Positions 15,977-29,721 of a stretch of DNA of 64,000 bases are shown here, piece after piece. This DNA is from Lamellibrachia columna. Lineage: Eukaryota; Annelida; Polychaeta; Sabellida; Siboglinidae. Position 1 is the stretch's first letter; each line of letters opens with the position of its first letter. The translations under genes and the position numbers were made by a program. The DNA lies in the NCBI GenBank assembly GCA_963662155.1, contig OY759263.1, positions 10,369,040-10,433,039 of the forward strand, read 5' to 3'. The notes beneath the pieces are model-generated. The model worked only from the letters and a program-made list of their open reading frames with translations. It was not told the DNA's origin and ran no database searches.

Positions 15977-16919
15977 ACCACGCTGAACTTTCAACTTTTT
16001 GCTTTAATGTGTATCTTTCTGCTATTAAATTTTGCTTTGTGTCGTTAATCATGAACTTTCAACTTTTGCTTTAATGTCAATTCGTTTTTTTTTAATCGTG
16101 TGTATCTTTCTGTTGTTAAATTTTGCTTTGTGTCATTAATCATGTTAAATTTTGCTTTGTGTCATTAATCATGTGTATCTTTCTGCTATTAAATTTTGCT
16201 TTGTGCTATTAATACATGTCTGTTGTTTTTTACGTACGTTCTCAATAATATTACACGATCCTTCCTAATACATCACACTCACAAAACAGTTCATTATATA
16301 TATATATTTATTACACAATCCTTCCTAATACAACACAAAGTCCAATCACTTGTAAATTTACCCAACCGCTTTCGACCGGCCGTCGACTCCAAATCCACGT
16401 TAAATCAGTCACTTCAATCTACAACAGAACGCAGCTGTTTTTGGTTAGGTATCGAGTTACAACATGCACGCTGTGAATAAAAAAAAAAATAACATTACCT
16501 TCGTGTCGTCAATTTCCATATATATATATTTATTACACAATCCTTCCTAATACAACACAAAGTCCATTACCTTCGTGTCGTCAATTTCCACACGTTTAAC
16601 AATAGCTAAATCCCATATGAATGCAGCTGTTTCGAATAGGTATCAAGTTTACAACACACACGCCGTAATAACGCACTTCAGTTCGTGTTGAAATGAGTCT
16701 CCATTCAATTTCAACCGCTAAATCCCATATAGGTCAGTACAACAGAACGCAGTTCGTTTAACAGTCACTACAACCCATATTTCGACCTAAGCGGCTGCCT
16801 GCCGATAAACGGCTCCGTTCATAGTCCATCAGATATCAAGTTACGTCAACGCCGATTATAACACTGACTCGAATATAGGGTAGTGTCACATTAATTGTTA
16901 CATAATTATAGGGTAGTGT
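15977..16919. repeat. AT-rich 3' region with tandem repeats
   Basis: No gene is seen. A unit of about 44 bp (GTGTATCTTTCTGCTATTAA..GCTTTGTGTCATTAATCAT) recurs, complete or partial, between about 16008 and 16215. A second repeat of about 45 bp (TTTATTACACAATCCTTCCT..) is at about 16303-16345 and 16528-16565, with TTACCTTCGTGTCGTCAATT also repeated at about 16496 and 16567. Confidence 0.7.
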
Positions 16920-17005
16920 TGGATACGATGATACGCGTGCTGCACGCGTGCATCGGTCACTAGGAGGTTGTACGCGTGCTGCACGCGTGCCGAGCGTGCG
17001 TCAAT
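16920..17005. repeat. Right subterminal palindrome-rich region
   Basis: TACGCGTGCTGCACGCGTGC appears twice (about 16932 and 16970) beside repeated TCAATCGCTAGG-like motifs. GCACGCGTGC is a perfect palindrome and also occurs in the left subterminal region (about 152). Confidence 0.75.
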
Positions 17006-17119
17006 CGCTAGGGGGTTGCACGCGTGTGGTATGCATCAATCGCTAGATGGCGCTATGTACATCCGGCTGCGCGCGCAACCGCAACCGGATGGTGATAAAA
17101 GTGAGGATTGAAAAGCTAA
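17006..17119. repeat. Right terminal inverted repeat of the Polinton
   Basis: Reverse complement of 1-115. Host-like AT-rich DNA follows from 17120. Confidence 0.95.
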
Positions 17120-20100
17120 TACGTACTACTCAAGTCCATTTATTTGTGTGACATTCTGTTAAGAACTAAGTAGCCAGTACCCATAGAGAAGAACTGCATG
17201 CTACACTCACATACTGACAAGAATTTGTAGAACGTCAGGGAACAATTGATTCAAAAATGAGCGATAAATCACACCTGTGTTACTTGCCAGTATTTGATTC
17301 ACATTATACACGTTTATTACAATGCAAATGCCACGTCTTAAACAGTCGTTTGTGACAGAGACGGATTGTGTTCTTGTGACTGTAATTTGGAGGGGAATTA
17401 ATTGTACATGATTGTACAGGGATGGAGAGGGGATTCGTTTTTATAAGGCAGGCAACTTAAATACGTTCGGTTGATATATGCACAATTTGGCCAAAACTGG
17501 CACAATATGCCCATATAAAGCAAATCAGAAATGTTGCAGACAGCAAAAACTACACATTTCCCGGATGATACTTCTGATTCCTACAACTTCATCCAAGATT
17601 CAACTAAATGTTCTTCCCTATGCGAACAATACATACGAAATACATAAATGTTGTCAATGTAGTCATTTATGGAATTCTGGACCATAGTACAACTTGTGTA
17701 CTCTCTGTGTTTTGTGTTGTTCATGTTGTTCATGTTGTTCATGTTGGGGTCTTGCCCAGAGATGTCCGAATAAAAGCTTGACAACGTTGTAACATTGTTG
17801 AGGACTCAGTGGTTGCCACCATTTTATTAGTAAATTTCATGTAGAGAGAGGACAAACAATAGGAGAGATCACAGTAAAGTGCTTGACACTTTGTCATTGT
17901 GCCATGTTGGACCATTACTTCGGGCAATTAGTTGTGTGTGGAACCAGATTTACAACACTGATTCTCTCACGGTTGCCCAATATACTACTCAAGGGAGAGT
18001 ATTATTTTATATCGACCCCCTTAGGCCATTGTAGTGTCCCACCCGACTACTGTTTTAACCATGTGTATCACGCAACCAGGAACTATTTGTTTTTGGTATT
18101 AATCCTTCAAACATGTTCAATTTAAATTAACTCACATCTAACAACAATAGTTGTTCGAATCGGTGTTCAATCAGGAAATCTGAAAACAAAATGCGGATAC
18201 ATTATTACTTCTTTATTTTATTTATATTGAATTATGCAAATTCAATGTTTTTTTGTGTGCATGTCACCCAAGAAATAAGTATGCACAAGTATAGATATTG
18301 AAAAAAATATAACGCAAATATCCAATAATGGTTCAGGAAAAATCCCGTACAACGACGGCACTTTATTAAGATGCTAGCCCCAGAATGGGCTGTACGGAGT
18401 AAAGAAGAAGATTGAAGACAAGTTAACAAGGGAATTTACGAGCCTTTCACCAATCCAATTGCAAAAGTTTATTATCGACATCAACATTATTCTTCAATTA
18501 AATGTCTAACCGTTGTATAGGTAATCTTTATATACAATACCAAACAAATGTTTGTACACAAACCTACCTTTTCGTCATAACGAGAATCAAAGCCGAATGA
18601 TTTTTATAAGTCAATGACCACTGAAGCCGAATGATCTCCAGCCAAATCGCCGCTTTGACCATCAACGAATCATACAATGACTCAAGGGGTGAAGTGTAAA
18701 GTGCCTTGAACAGTCCCAAGGACTAGATACCGCGCTATATAAGAACGTACCTTTACAATGATATCACGTAGGTGCGATATGCTATGCTGTAGTCATTATT
18801 CTACAGCTACCATTGAAATAAATAAGCACGGTCACTTCACATGGATTCTTGTAATTATCGTAGTGAAAGTTGATGTGTGTTGCAAGATGGAATAAACCTC
18901 GTCCAGCTGCTGTTAAACACATTACTCCTTCATTACCAACTTCTCAGAGTGTCGCCGTGCCAGCCATCAGGGAAACGCAACCCATGCATCGCATTCGCAT
19001 CCTGTATGTTAGTCACCAAATCCCTGTTTATAAAGCACACATTGTTTTATTCTCTGTCTTCCTTCACAATTTTTTTTCGACTGGCTGTGAACGTAAAGCA
19101 CCGCAGTAATCCATGTTCAACCGTTTGCAGGGAATACCACATCAAGCACGCAGTGTATGTCATAGACATAGAATGTGTACCGAATCAAACATGTGTATTG
19201 CACACAAAATGCTGCCTTACCTTCCCACTCGTGACACTGGTCACCACATCGTCACGGGGGTATGTCACCCTGAATACAAGATAAGTATTTTCGCAGAATT
19301 AGTAAGACTTTATACATGAACGTAAATGAAACTAAGCTTTACTCGTTATTTCTGCTTTGTGTGTCATTTCAAATAGTCAATTTGTTATATAAGTAGTTTG
19401 TTGTGCGAGATTATTATAGTTGAATGAAATTACCCCATGGTCAACATTCAGACTTACGTAACCTATAAAAAATCCCACCATCTGGACGGTAGAACTTGGT
19501 AGTTCGTAATTGACTGTCATTTTATTTTATATGGAATACAGTGTATGTATATATGGAAGATATATCAGTTTGGCAGCTCAACTATATTCCCGCGTCGTCA
19601 GTGTGTGGATCGTCCTGTATATTTAATTTCCATACAATGACATTGAATTTGGCGTTGAGCAAACGGCCTATCAGAGTTCGACCGTTAATACTGATCGAGC
19701 AGCGACGCGTGGGGGTGGGTGGGGGGGGGGGGGTGGCAATGCGACTGGCCATTTCTTTCATGATACATGCACATACAAACGACAGACCTTTGAATCCGTG
19801 GCAGGCAGTGGACCTAGGCTCCTAACACCTCGTCACACACGTGCAGATTTCAAACATGGTAGATTTGTTGTGGTAAGTTACCTAATTATTAATGGAACAA
19901 ATACAAAGCAGAGATATTTAAAAAAATTTCTTTGTACATGAACGCTGGATGTGAAAGGGAACTATTTTAAAGGTGAGGATGTCTCGGACGAAAACTTTTA
20001 TGTATTTAATTTGCTTTCGTCCTTTGTAGAAGAGGCGCATCAGTTAATTATTAATTTCAACATTATGGTGTATGAGCGATTTTAATTCAGAGTAGGTTTG

Positions 20101-20590
20101 ATTTCATTCAAATGTGAACATCGGCATTGCTACACCAGGTCATTGCGTTTTTTCGTTGTGGTTGCGACTAATTTCTCCAAGCTGAAAATATATTAAGTAT
20201 GTTGAAAGTACAGTGTCACCATCAATGTTTTAAAACGAGTTCGTGTGATCCTCGTTTATTATTTATTTATTAATACAATATTCTTGATATTAGAATAAAT
20301 ATGTTCAATGTATGCAGCCTCCCCCATAAAGTACGTTTAATAAGCCCGAAAGGTTTGTTTGTAAGTTGTCGGATGAGGTCGAAATCAGTGGACCCGACTG
20401 AGTTACTGTATGCAAAACGAAATGATGCAAACAACTTCAAAAATAACTGTTACGGCACATAGAAACATGTTACGATATTATTGATAAGATAGTACTAATA
20501 CATTTTTGTCGTACACACAAAACAGTTCGTAGTAAGATGATTACATTAACTAACGCCTTCGGCAGATATAGCACATCGGCTGAGTACCGG
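17120..20590. other. AT-rich host DNA with no recognised gene
   Basis: Only short, unsupported open frames are present. A SINE tail (GAAGTGTAAAGTGCCTTGAA..GAACGTACCTTTAC) lies at about 18690-18757 and matches, inverted, the start of the SINE at 38496. A G-run occurs at about 19708-19733. Confidence 0.6.
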
Positions 20591-20596
20591 CAAATA

Positions 20597-20874
20597 TGGA
20601 AGTGGTGCACGGTGAATTGGTGCACGGTGAAGTGGTGCACGGTGAATTGGTGCACGGTGAAGTGGTGCACGGTGAATTGGTGCACGGTGAAGTGGTGCAC
20701 GGTGAATTGGAGCACGGTGAATTGGTGCACGGTGAAGTGGTGCACGGTGAATTGGTGCATGGTGAAGTGGTGCACGGTGAATTGGTGCACGGTGAAGTGG
20801 TGCACGGTGAATTGGTGCACGGTGAATTGGTGCACGGTGAAGTGGTGCACGGTGAATTGGTGCACGGTGAATTG
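20597..20874. repeat. 15-bp minisatellite (about 18 copies)
   Basis: Units GTGCACGGTGAAGTG and GTGCACGGTGAATTG alternate. Open frames on both strands are by-products of the 15-bp period. Confidence 0.95.
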
Positions 20875-20879
20875 CCATA

Positions 20880-22760
20880 TCAACTGACAGGGGATAATAT
20901 GCATTCCCTAATTGATGCCTTGAGATTGCTTGAAAGACGAAGTGAAGCAATTATCGATTGTAGCTATTGTCGTTTTTAATGTTAAATCAACTTTCGTACG
21001 CCGTGTGTTAACTGATGATATACGTTTTCGGCTGTTCATCTCCAGGTTGTTATTATTTTCGATTACTATTAGCCGGCGAAATCGTCGTTTATTAGAGAGT
21101 TTTTGCTAGCGCACCGATCTCGGCTCCCTTCCCGATCCCGATCTCGCTACGCGTACTACGTCATTGCTTCGTGTGTTTACCCGTTCGGGGCCGGGTCGAT
21201 GAGATACCGATCTCGCAGGTTCAATCGGTTAGTGGTCTCCCTATCTATAGTACGTTGAAATTATGGTTGAATAAAAATAATAAATATACAGCAAGTGTAC
21301 GTAAGTCTGTTGTTGACTGATTGGTTGCCCTCTTTTAGTTGCCAATGGCTCAGTGCATCGGAAAAAGAGTTAAAAGTGCGCACTGTCTATGACTATGACT
21401 ACGGCTAGTCTGGTAAACAAAACTACACGAAACCATCGACGGCACCGTAGACTTAGATTTAGACATCGCATTGTAGATCAGTCCTATGGCATAAACTAGA
21501 CCAAAAATTCCAGCTAAGCGTACTGAAATGATGTACAATGCAGAAACAAACAGTTATGGTTAACATTCTATATTGTTTTTTTTTATATAAAATATATACT
21601 CGAGTTTCCTAACTTCGTCTTCGACTCATGCACCTTTTGGCTTTTTGTTTTGTTCACATATGAAAGGTAGCGCAACTATCCGACTATTATTCTCATAAAT
21701 AAATTCATATTTTGTTGTGATACGATGCCCACAACTGCAACTGTCAGTTCAGCATAAACACTGACCCCCTAATGACCAACTGCAAGTTGCAGAACGATAA
21801 AAAACCGCATTGCCACGGATTTGTGCGATGCACGAATTTGGGACATGCAATCATACAAACTAGTGTTTTTATTTTACATACTTTCGGATATCATGAATAT
21901 TTCTTGCTCTGCTTAAAATACAAATAACCCAAAAACTATTTATGCAACAAATGAGATGTTGGCATGGTTATTCTCCATTATTTGTAGATGCTAGATAGTA
22001 ACATACTTACTACTGTATGTAAATTTCCCCACAATCTGCCATTGGCATTGGCACAATGACAACATATTAAAGGGAAACAAAAGTGATGGTGTTGGGTCTA
22101 TGCACGTAAAAGAGTTATTAAAACAACAATTTGCAACAACAATTAAGAATATCAAACCAGTGGTTTATTTGGAAAACTTTGTAGAACACACAGCATTTTA
22201 ATGTCATGGGCAGCGCCATACTGTTAGATGACTTTACGTCACGAGTGCGGTATTCTGGCAATATTCGCTCGCCAAATGAAAATATATTTGTATACAACTA
22301 TTCGCCAGTCCGATATAGCCACGATGTTCGCGATTGATGTTTAAATGAATTGTCTACATATGCGGTCAACTTTGTAAGACGCGACTTTATTTCATATTAT
22401 ATAATATATAAAGCGCTTTACCTCCAACTAGAAAGACACCGACGTGCAACAACGCTGCCAGAGGGTGAAACTTGTTCATCCAAATCAAAGGAGACGGCTC
22501 AAAAGAAGTGCTGTCCTAATTCTTTCATAATATGCCAATATATGGAGAACTAGGATGCTACCCACTATCAATCATTATAAACCAGAGAATGGTCTGTTAT
22601 TGGACAAGAATATTGAAAAGTAGTGAGGATAAACTTAATAAGGTCATGTATGCAATCTTATATAACCTTCACTGTAAACAATTTGCACTGGTCACATTGG
22701 ATTAAATGTGTTAGTAATTTTTTTTCTAAGTAATGGCATTAATTATAAAAATTATATGGT
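20880..22760. other. Host DNA with no recognised gene
   Basis: A GC-richer patch at about 21070-21230 with repeated CCGATCTCG motifs stands out from its AT-rich surroundings but shows no coding or RNA-gene signal. A membrane-helix-like open frame at 21350-21538 (minus) lacks supporting context. Confidence 0.5.
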
Positions 22761-22771
22761 TAACACAGGAT

Positions 22772-23095
22772 CAGGGGGCAGCCGTGGCCTAGTGGTTAAG
22801 GTGTTGGACTCTAAATTCAAGGGTTGTGAGTTCAAGACCCACACTGGTCACGTTTCGTTTTCGAAGCTTAGGCAATTTCGTTTACCCTACTTTGCCTCAG
22901 TCCACTCAGCTGTAAATTAGTACAAACACTGTTTGGAAGGTACCTGTGATGGACTAGTGTCCCGTCCAGGAGAGTCAGTATAACTGTACTCTAAGTTGCT
23001 TCGCACTATAGAAACCAGGTTTAAGCACTGGCCATATAAGCCTTGATGGCTTCCTAAGGCGCAATGCCTGGGGGATGACTTTACCTTTACCTACC
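22772..23095 (+). mobile_element. tRNA-derived SINE with 11-bp target duplication
   Basis: The head has a pol III A box (TGGCCTAGTGG) and B box (GTTCAAGAC) spaced as in a tRNA. The body contains GATGGACTAGTGTCCCGTCC, and the tail ends TTTACCTTTACCTACC. The flanks TAACACAGGAT (22761-22771 and 23096-23106) are identical, which defines the insertion exactly. Confidence 0.88.
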
Positions 23096-23106
23096 TAACA
23101 CAGGAT

Positions 23107-23714
23107 TAAAAAATAAATGCCAATATTGTATACAAATGCGAATGTGATCAATTTAAGCAACTTTGGCACAGTAGAAAAATAAATTATATTAATGATAATA
23201 ATGCGATGAATAAACTATTTAAATATTCACATGGAAAAGAAAGGTATAACGAAACTCTACCCGAACACTTAAAACAAAAACAGTATTTCAATTTAGAATA
23301 GGGACATAGAAATTGCCTGTTAATAACCAAAGAAACTTTAATATCTCTATAGAAATCAGAGAAATTGTAATTTTTTTTAAAAAGCTATTATAGGGGTGAA
23401 ATTCAAATTCAACTGGTAAATGTGTCTATGTTGTATAATACATGTTTTATATCTGTATTTGCGAAATTGTGATTCTCTATGTACAACGGGACGTGGTTAT
23501 AGTGAATAAAGATATATCTATCTAGGTCACCAGGAGGCACTCAACAGTGTGGTCCTTATGCACAAGGTGGAGTGTTCGAAATAGTTTGGTTACTAGGCAC
23601 AAGGGGCGCTGTTTTCCGAAAAGCAGTTCCAAATTGCACCTATGGTGGCGCCACCTTGCGAATGGAGCAAGCAAGAGCCACCTATTCAGTGGCGCCACCA
23701 CGCGGATGGTTAAC
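23107..23714. other. AT-rich host DNA, no gene seen
   Basis: Nothing beyond two copies of GTGGCGCCACC near 23645 and 23690, also found once near 42909. Confidence 0.5.
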
Positions 23715-26700
23715 AAGATTTAACAAGATTGCCATCCCAAACAACAAGTTCCAGATGGCAAGTGGACAAGGAAGACATTGCATGGCTTATCGATAGTCCA
23801 ACAATTTTATCATCTATGTGTAGCCCGTTCTTATCATATATCTGTCAATTCTATTTTAAAACATATTCACACTACTAGCATTAACACAATCATTTGGCAG
23901 TTTGTTCCATTCATTTATCACCCTCTGTGAGAAAGAGTACTTTTTCATGTCCAACATACACTGTTCCTTAACTAATGCTGCTTTGTTTCCTCTGGTTCTA
24001 CTGCCTTCTTTAAGTTTGAAGAACATATTCCTATCAACATCCTCATAACCGTTCACTATTTTAAACACTTCTATTTGGTCTCCTCTTAGTCTCCTGGTCT
24101 CTAGTGCTGTCAAACCACATTGTAATAAGCGACTTTCGTAACTAAGGTCTCTCAATTGTGGAACCATTTTAGTTGCTCTTCTTTGTATTCTTTCTACCTT
24201 GTCTATGTCCTTACGATACGGCCTCCATGCTTGTATACAATATTCCAAATGTGGTCTAATTATTACTTTGTACAGGGGTACAATTAGCTGTTTCTCCTTA
24301 TATGCCATAGTTCTCCTAATTAACCCTAGAATTTGATTTCCTTTCGAAGCAGCGATCCCACATTGCTCTGAAACTTTCATGTCAGCACTAAATATTACAC
24401 CTAAGTCCTTTTCTTGTACGGTTCTACCTAGTAAAGCATCCCCCATTTTATATTCTTCGTCCATGTTTCCATGTCCTATGTGTGCATTTACACTTCCCAA
24501 AATTGAATAACATTTGCCATTTTTCTGACCATTTAACTAATTTATCTAGATCATCCTGTAAACTTTGTTTATCTGTATCATTAGTAACCTTTCTGAATAC
24601 TTTTGTATCATCTGCAAATTTCAGTACTTTGCTAGATATGTCATCTTCCAAATCATTTATATATATATTAAAAGCAGTATAGGGCCTAATATTGATGCCT
24701 GTGGTACCCCACTCAGAACAGATTTTCAGTTTGAAATCTCGCCATCTACTATTACTCTCTGTCTTCTGTGTGTAAGCCACTTTTCTATCCAGTTGATTAC
24801 ATCATTGCCTATACCATGGGCTTTTAGTTTAAGTAACAATCTTTGATGTGGCACTTTATTGAAAGCTTTCTGAAAATCTAAGTAGACAACATCCACTGGT
24901 GACCCGTCATCTACCCACTTTGTAATTTCTTCCAAAAAAACATTGGTTAGACATGACCTTGCTTTTAGGAACCCAAGTTGAGATGGATTTATTAATTTAT
25001 GTTTTACAAGGAATTCCACCATGTGCTCTCTAATTAATGTTTCGAATAATTTACATACAAGTGATGTTAAACTCACTGGTCTGTAATTTTCTGGTTTGTT
25101 CCTCGATCCTTTCTTAAATAGCGGTGTAATGTTTGCTTCTTTCCATTCTGAAGGAAATATTCCTTCTAGTGACAAGTTACATACTTTTGCTAGTGGTGTA
25201 CTAATTTGCTCAACAATTTCCTTTAGCAGTTTTGGTGGTATCCCATCAACTCCAGGTGATTTATTATCTTTCATCTTCTTAATTTTCGTTGCTATCATTT
25301 CAGGAGTTACAAATAACTGCCCCAAATGTTCTGATTTATTGCCCTCAAATTTAGTAAATGGAACTGGAAGTGAGCTGATATCTTCTGTGGTAAAAACTGA
25401 GCTGAAATACTCATTCAGGACCTCTGCCATTTGAAACCCGTCTGAAATTATGTTTTCACTGTTGTTTTCCAGTGGTCCGACCTTATCTCGAACTTTCTGT
25501 TTACTCCTTACATGAGCATAGAAACACTTGCTGTAATTTTTCATATTACCTGTCAATTTTTTTTCAAAGGTTCTTTTAGATTTTCTAATTTCAGTTGTAG
25601 CTAGGTTAGGTGCCTCTTTGTAGTTTGTGTAGTCTTCTACATTTCCAGTGTGTTTATATACCCTCCACAGCATCTGTTTGTGAGCAATTTTTCTAATAGC
25701 CTCTTTTGACAGGTGTTTCTTCCTGGACCTTTTCCCTTGTTTTCTTAATGGAACAAATTTCTCAATAATGCCCTCAATCTCATATTTCAAACAAGTCCAG
25801 CATTCTGTTGCTGTCTTGTTCTTCAGCAAGTTATTCCAATCTATGTTTACTAGATATGTTCTCATCTCTTTATATTTGCCTTTGTTGAAGTTCCTCCTCC
25901 ATTGTTTTTTATATGTATTCCCTGTTTTTACTTTTATATTAAAATGGATTTGGTTATGGTCACTTGAACCCAAAGGATCGTGTACTTTAACATTGTCAAC
26001 TAATTCATTTTGAGAAGACAAAATTAAATCTAACACATTCCCACCTCTGGTTGGTTCCAAGACATGTTGAGTAAGGAAACAATCCTGTGTTAGAAGTAGA
26101 AACTGATGGTCATCACCTCCAGCACTCTCTTATGATTCCCATTGTATATGGCCATGGTTAAAATCACCCATTATAACACATTCCCCCTTGCTCACCTCCC
26201 TCATCGCCTTTTGTAATTTTACACATTCCTCTTGTCCTATGTTAGGACTACGATATACTACTCCTATTGTTTCTGTTGAGTTCCTGGTAACTACGTTACA
26301 CCAAATTGCTTCATCACAATCTGCTTCATTTTTCAGTGTTATTTCATATGCTTGGATAGATTCTTTAATATATAAAATTACTCCACCTCCCCTTCTTTCT
26401 CGTCTATCCTTCCTAAACATTTCATAGCCTGTCAGTGCTAACTCAGCATCTACTATATCTTTATTTGCCAATGATTCTGTGATGCCTATTACATGAGGAT
26501 CAATATCTGCTACCATAATGTCTAACTCACTTTTTTATTTACTATGCTCCTGGCATTTAAGCATACACATTTAAAATCATTGTCTGAAATTATTGGTGAA
26601 CATTTCTTTGGATGTGTATTTGCAGTAGTACTCCTTTGAATTTTCTCTGTCAATTCCCACTGTTGTGTGAGCGTTGAGGCTTGGCTGCCCTCACCAAATG

Positions 26701-26770
26701 AATAGATAATAGACTTAAATAGTGTGTGCTGCATCATTGCTCTCTTGATCAACGTGTGCGGCTATGCATA
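23715..26770 (-). mobile_element. CR1-type LINE, copy 1 (endonuclease and reverse transcriptase, decayed)
   Basis: On the minus strand the order is: end of an N-terminal region, endonuclease (CLNARSIVN, ITESLANKDI, RRGGGVILYIK, GVVYRSPN, MGDFNH; 26560-26130), linker, then reverse transcriptase (TPLFKKGSRNKPENYRPVSL, VYLDFQKAF, SGVPQ, FADDTKVFRKV) and the C-terminal domain (LETRRLRGDQIEVFKI). Nonsense codons at about 26131 and 24726 and frame changes near 24690 and 24490 break it. The 3' end carries tandem TTGTTAAATC units, as CR1 elements end in short tandem repeats. It is the most complete of the four copies here and can no longer make a full protein. Confidence 0.88.
24726..26060 (-). pseudogene. 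CR1 reverse-transcriptase fragment (444-aa open stretch)
   Basis: This is the longest open part of copy 1: the endonuclease/RT linker followed by RT palm motifs up to the thumb-side residues before SGVPQ. The frame ends at a TGA where relatives have Trp, so the FADD catalytic motif lies in a different frame. Confidence 0.85.
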
Positions 26771-27189
26771 GCAAAATGTATTGATTAATATAGAATACAA
26801 TAATAGCTTTTGTCTGCATTTGCGATGGTGTATACAGAGGGTGATCAGTCAGCCATGCTCAGCCATCACGACAACCCTTCGTTCTGCGACAACCATCCCG
26901 AAAATGCGCCTTCGAGTGTGACTGTAGCACCAGCAAGTGTCGCCACTTGTTTCTCACGTTCCACAGCGCCCCCACATGCCGCGGAAGTTGTGCGAACTAT
27001 TCACCAGATAGAACCACACTGTTGATGCTGAGCTAACTAAAATTGTTTCATTGAGCTTAATTATTTATTATTATTTATTATTATTCTTGTGTTTTTACAG
27101 CTATTATTACATTTTGTTATCATTATTTTTCTCTTGCTATGATTACTGTGGCCTCAACCGTTACAGCACAGTTTAGAATGTTCCTTCTC
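26771..27189. other. Host DNA with no recognised gene
   Basis: Short open frames only; an ATTATTATTATT run lies near 27065-27085. Confidence 0.5.
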
Positions 27190-27420
27190 TAGAGTCAGGG
27201 AGTGCATTACATACTACATATTTACCCCTGTGTTGGACATTTTACTTCTCCTGGCATAAACACCATTTAAAACCAACGGACCAACGGGTTTTAGTGTCTC
27301 TTCCGAAAGACACAGGCAATGTAGGCTGAACGAAATTTCCCACGTTTTGATAGGGCAGCAAGTGGAATGAAACTCCTGTTGATTGATATCATTTTACCGC
27401 CGAGCTACCGCACCCCATTG
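27190..27420 (-). mobile_element. Second SINE-type repeat family, copy
   Basis: It shares the core CCTGGCATAAACACC..GTCTCTTCCGAAAG-ACACAGGCAA with copies at 51780-52060 and 58500-58760. Those run, on the minus strand, into a tRNA-like head. It is degraded and its ends are not fixed. Confidence 0.5.
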
Positions 27421-27818
27421 TCTTGATGGCTCGGTGTTGGCTGAGTGTCGACAACTGCCTTTGTTTGACATCTTTGTTTGTGTCTCTTTGCAATCGGTGA
27501 ACACAGGAATAGGCATGACTATGAATACGTTGTCATGTTAACTCGATTCATTAAAATAAAACGTGAAATAAGTTTGCTGTTAGAGGCTGTCCGTTCGCTT
27601 AATATAACATTTTAGTATTGTTCGCATTTGAATCGCATTTGGAAGGTGCATTTAAAAAATCAATTGAATTTGATCCAACTGCACATACACGTTCCTGCAA
27701 TGCAAATGCAGACCAAATAAAACTGCATGTCATTGCATTTAATAAAATGCGACAGTTTCAAGTGCAAATGCATGGAAACCCAAGTACGTGGTCGGTGGGT
27801 GCGTGAAGGTCTGTGCGA

Positions 27819-28475
<657 letters not shown>

Positions 28476-28893
28476 TGTGCGTTAGACATCGATTCTGAAT
28501 TAAACTATATCAAGTCTGTATTACGGTAAGTGTAGAGCTCTTAAATAGAACTAAGGCCACCGCCAATTTGAACATGTAGAGGGTGATGCTGCACTGAACG
28601 ACCGAGCACACCTCGTGTCGGCCGCAGCCTCCTGTTAACGACGACTTCAAATATTGATGTCGTCATTGTCGTGAGAGCGTTGAAGTGTGGTTGTCCCCTT
28701 CAATGACTATATCATATTGTGTTCTGCCCGACTGCTCGCTTGACTAATGAGTGCAGCTACCAACACATGTGAACGTTGAAGCTTGACCGTCCTCTCCAAA
28801 TGAACCGCTTCAATGATTATATCACATCGTGTACTGCCTCCTTGCTCTCTTGGTCAATTGGTGCGGCTACGCATAGCTAAAAGCTATTGATTA

Positions 28894-28896
<3 letters not shown>

Positions 28897-28960
<64 letters not shown>
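28897..28960. repeat. (AT)n microsatellite
   Basis: About 64 bp of alternating A and T. Confidence 0.95.
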
Positions 28961-29721
28961 AATTATATAGATTTCTACAGTGTATGGTAGAATTGTGTAT
29001 AGAAAAGTGCGAATAGTACATATTCTTTAGCATTTGTTTACGTCTACTTTATATTATACACTTTTATTGTATATAAAAGTATTGAATACAAATTCTACAA
29101 ATATAATGCATAATATAAATTCAAATTCTATATATTTTAGGTAAGGATAGTTGACGTACTGCTGCACATCATGAGCTGTTATCCGTTTCCATTTCTCCAT
29201 ATGAGCAGTCTTCTCCCTACAATTATCACCCTTCTCCCCCTTCATTACATCCATATTCACCGAATCCTCCAATCTTAGTTGCAGTCTTCTCCTCTTCCTA
29301 CGTCATGCTAGTTTCGTCGCCTCTTTCATAGTTGGTCTTCCTCCATCTTCTTCGACGTATTCTACTAGCAGCACACCACCTCCTGTTCACGTCAGTAATG
29401 CTATTTAGTGCTAGTTTAGTAGCATAGATACTGGTTTAACCATAATGTATCCACGCATTTTCTATTAGACCAAACGAGTTGCCTAATTTGGCTTGAATCA
29501 TTGAAATAACTCCGGGAGACTATTCGTGCTTCGGCGGCCAATGTGTTATAGCGATACCAGAAAACTACACTACCATTAGAAAACATAAACAGGCATGTAA
29601 ATCAAGTAGTCGTGATCTAAGATTGACAATCCGGTAGACTTGTTATGTTCCAATAGAAACCGTATAAATCGCTTTGGTCGGCGTATTGTAGAGTAAGGGA
29701 CCAGTCAACACAACGTAGTCT

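Larger units (their letters stand above)
1..17119. mobile_element. Polinton/Maverick (integrated virus-like DNA transposon), apparently complete
   Basis: Bases 1-115 reappear as the reverse complement at 17006-17119, with two mismatches and one 1-nt indel. Between these repeats lies the Polinton gene set: protein-primed polymerase B, rve integrase with chromodomain, A32/FtsK-like ATPase, adenain-type protease, and major and minor capsid proteins. None of the core reading frames has an internal stop or frameshift. The GC- and CpG-rich composition of the gene block differs clearly from the AT-rich DNA after 17120. Family knowledge: Polintons are 15-20 kb, integrate with a 6-bp target duplication and replicate through a protein-primed polymerase. 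The left flank is outside the window, so the target duplication and the exact left tip cannot be checked. The repeat match runs to the first base of the window, so the element could extend slightly further left. Confidence 0.95.

Noticed and set aside
20537..20979. Open frames on both strands over a 15-bp repeat
   Set aside because: Minisatellite artefact.
21060..21230. GC-rich patch as a CpG-island promoter
   Set aside because: No adjacent coding exon or TATA/initiator support; repeated CCGATCTCG motifs suggest a repeat instead.
21350..21538. Small membrane-protein exon on the minus strand
   Set aside because: One hydrophobic stretch and a possible acceptor, but no consistent frame or partner exon nearby.
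22783..22855. A tRNA gene
   Set aside because: The A and B boxes belong to a SINE head: the 11-bp target duplication encloses a 324-bp element and the tRNA fold is not complete.
23640..23705. GTGGCGCCAC palindromes as a regulatory site
   Set aside because: Three scattered copies in repeat-rich DNA (also near 42909) are most simply part of a dispersed repeat.
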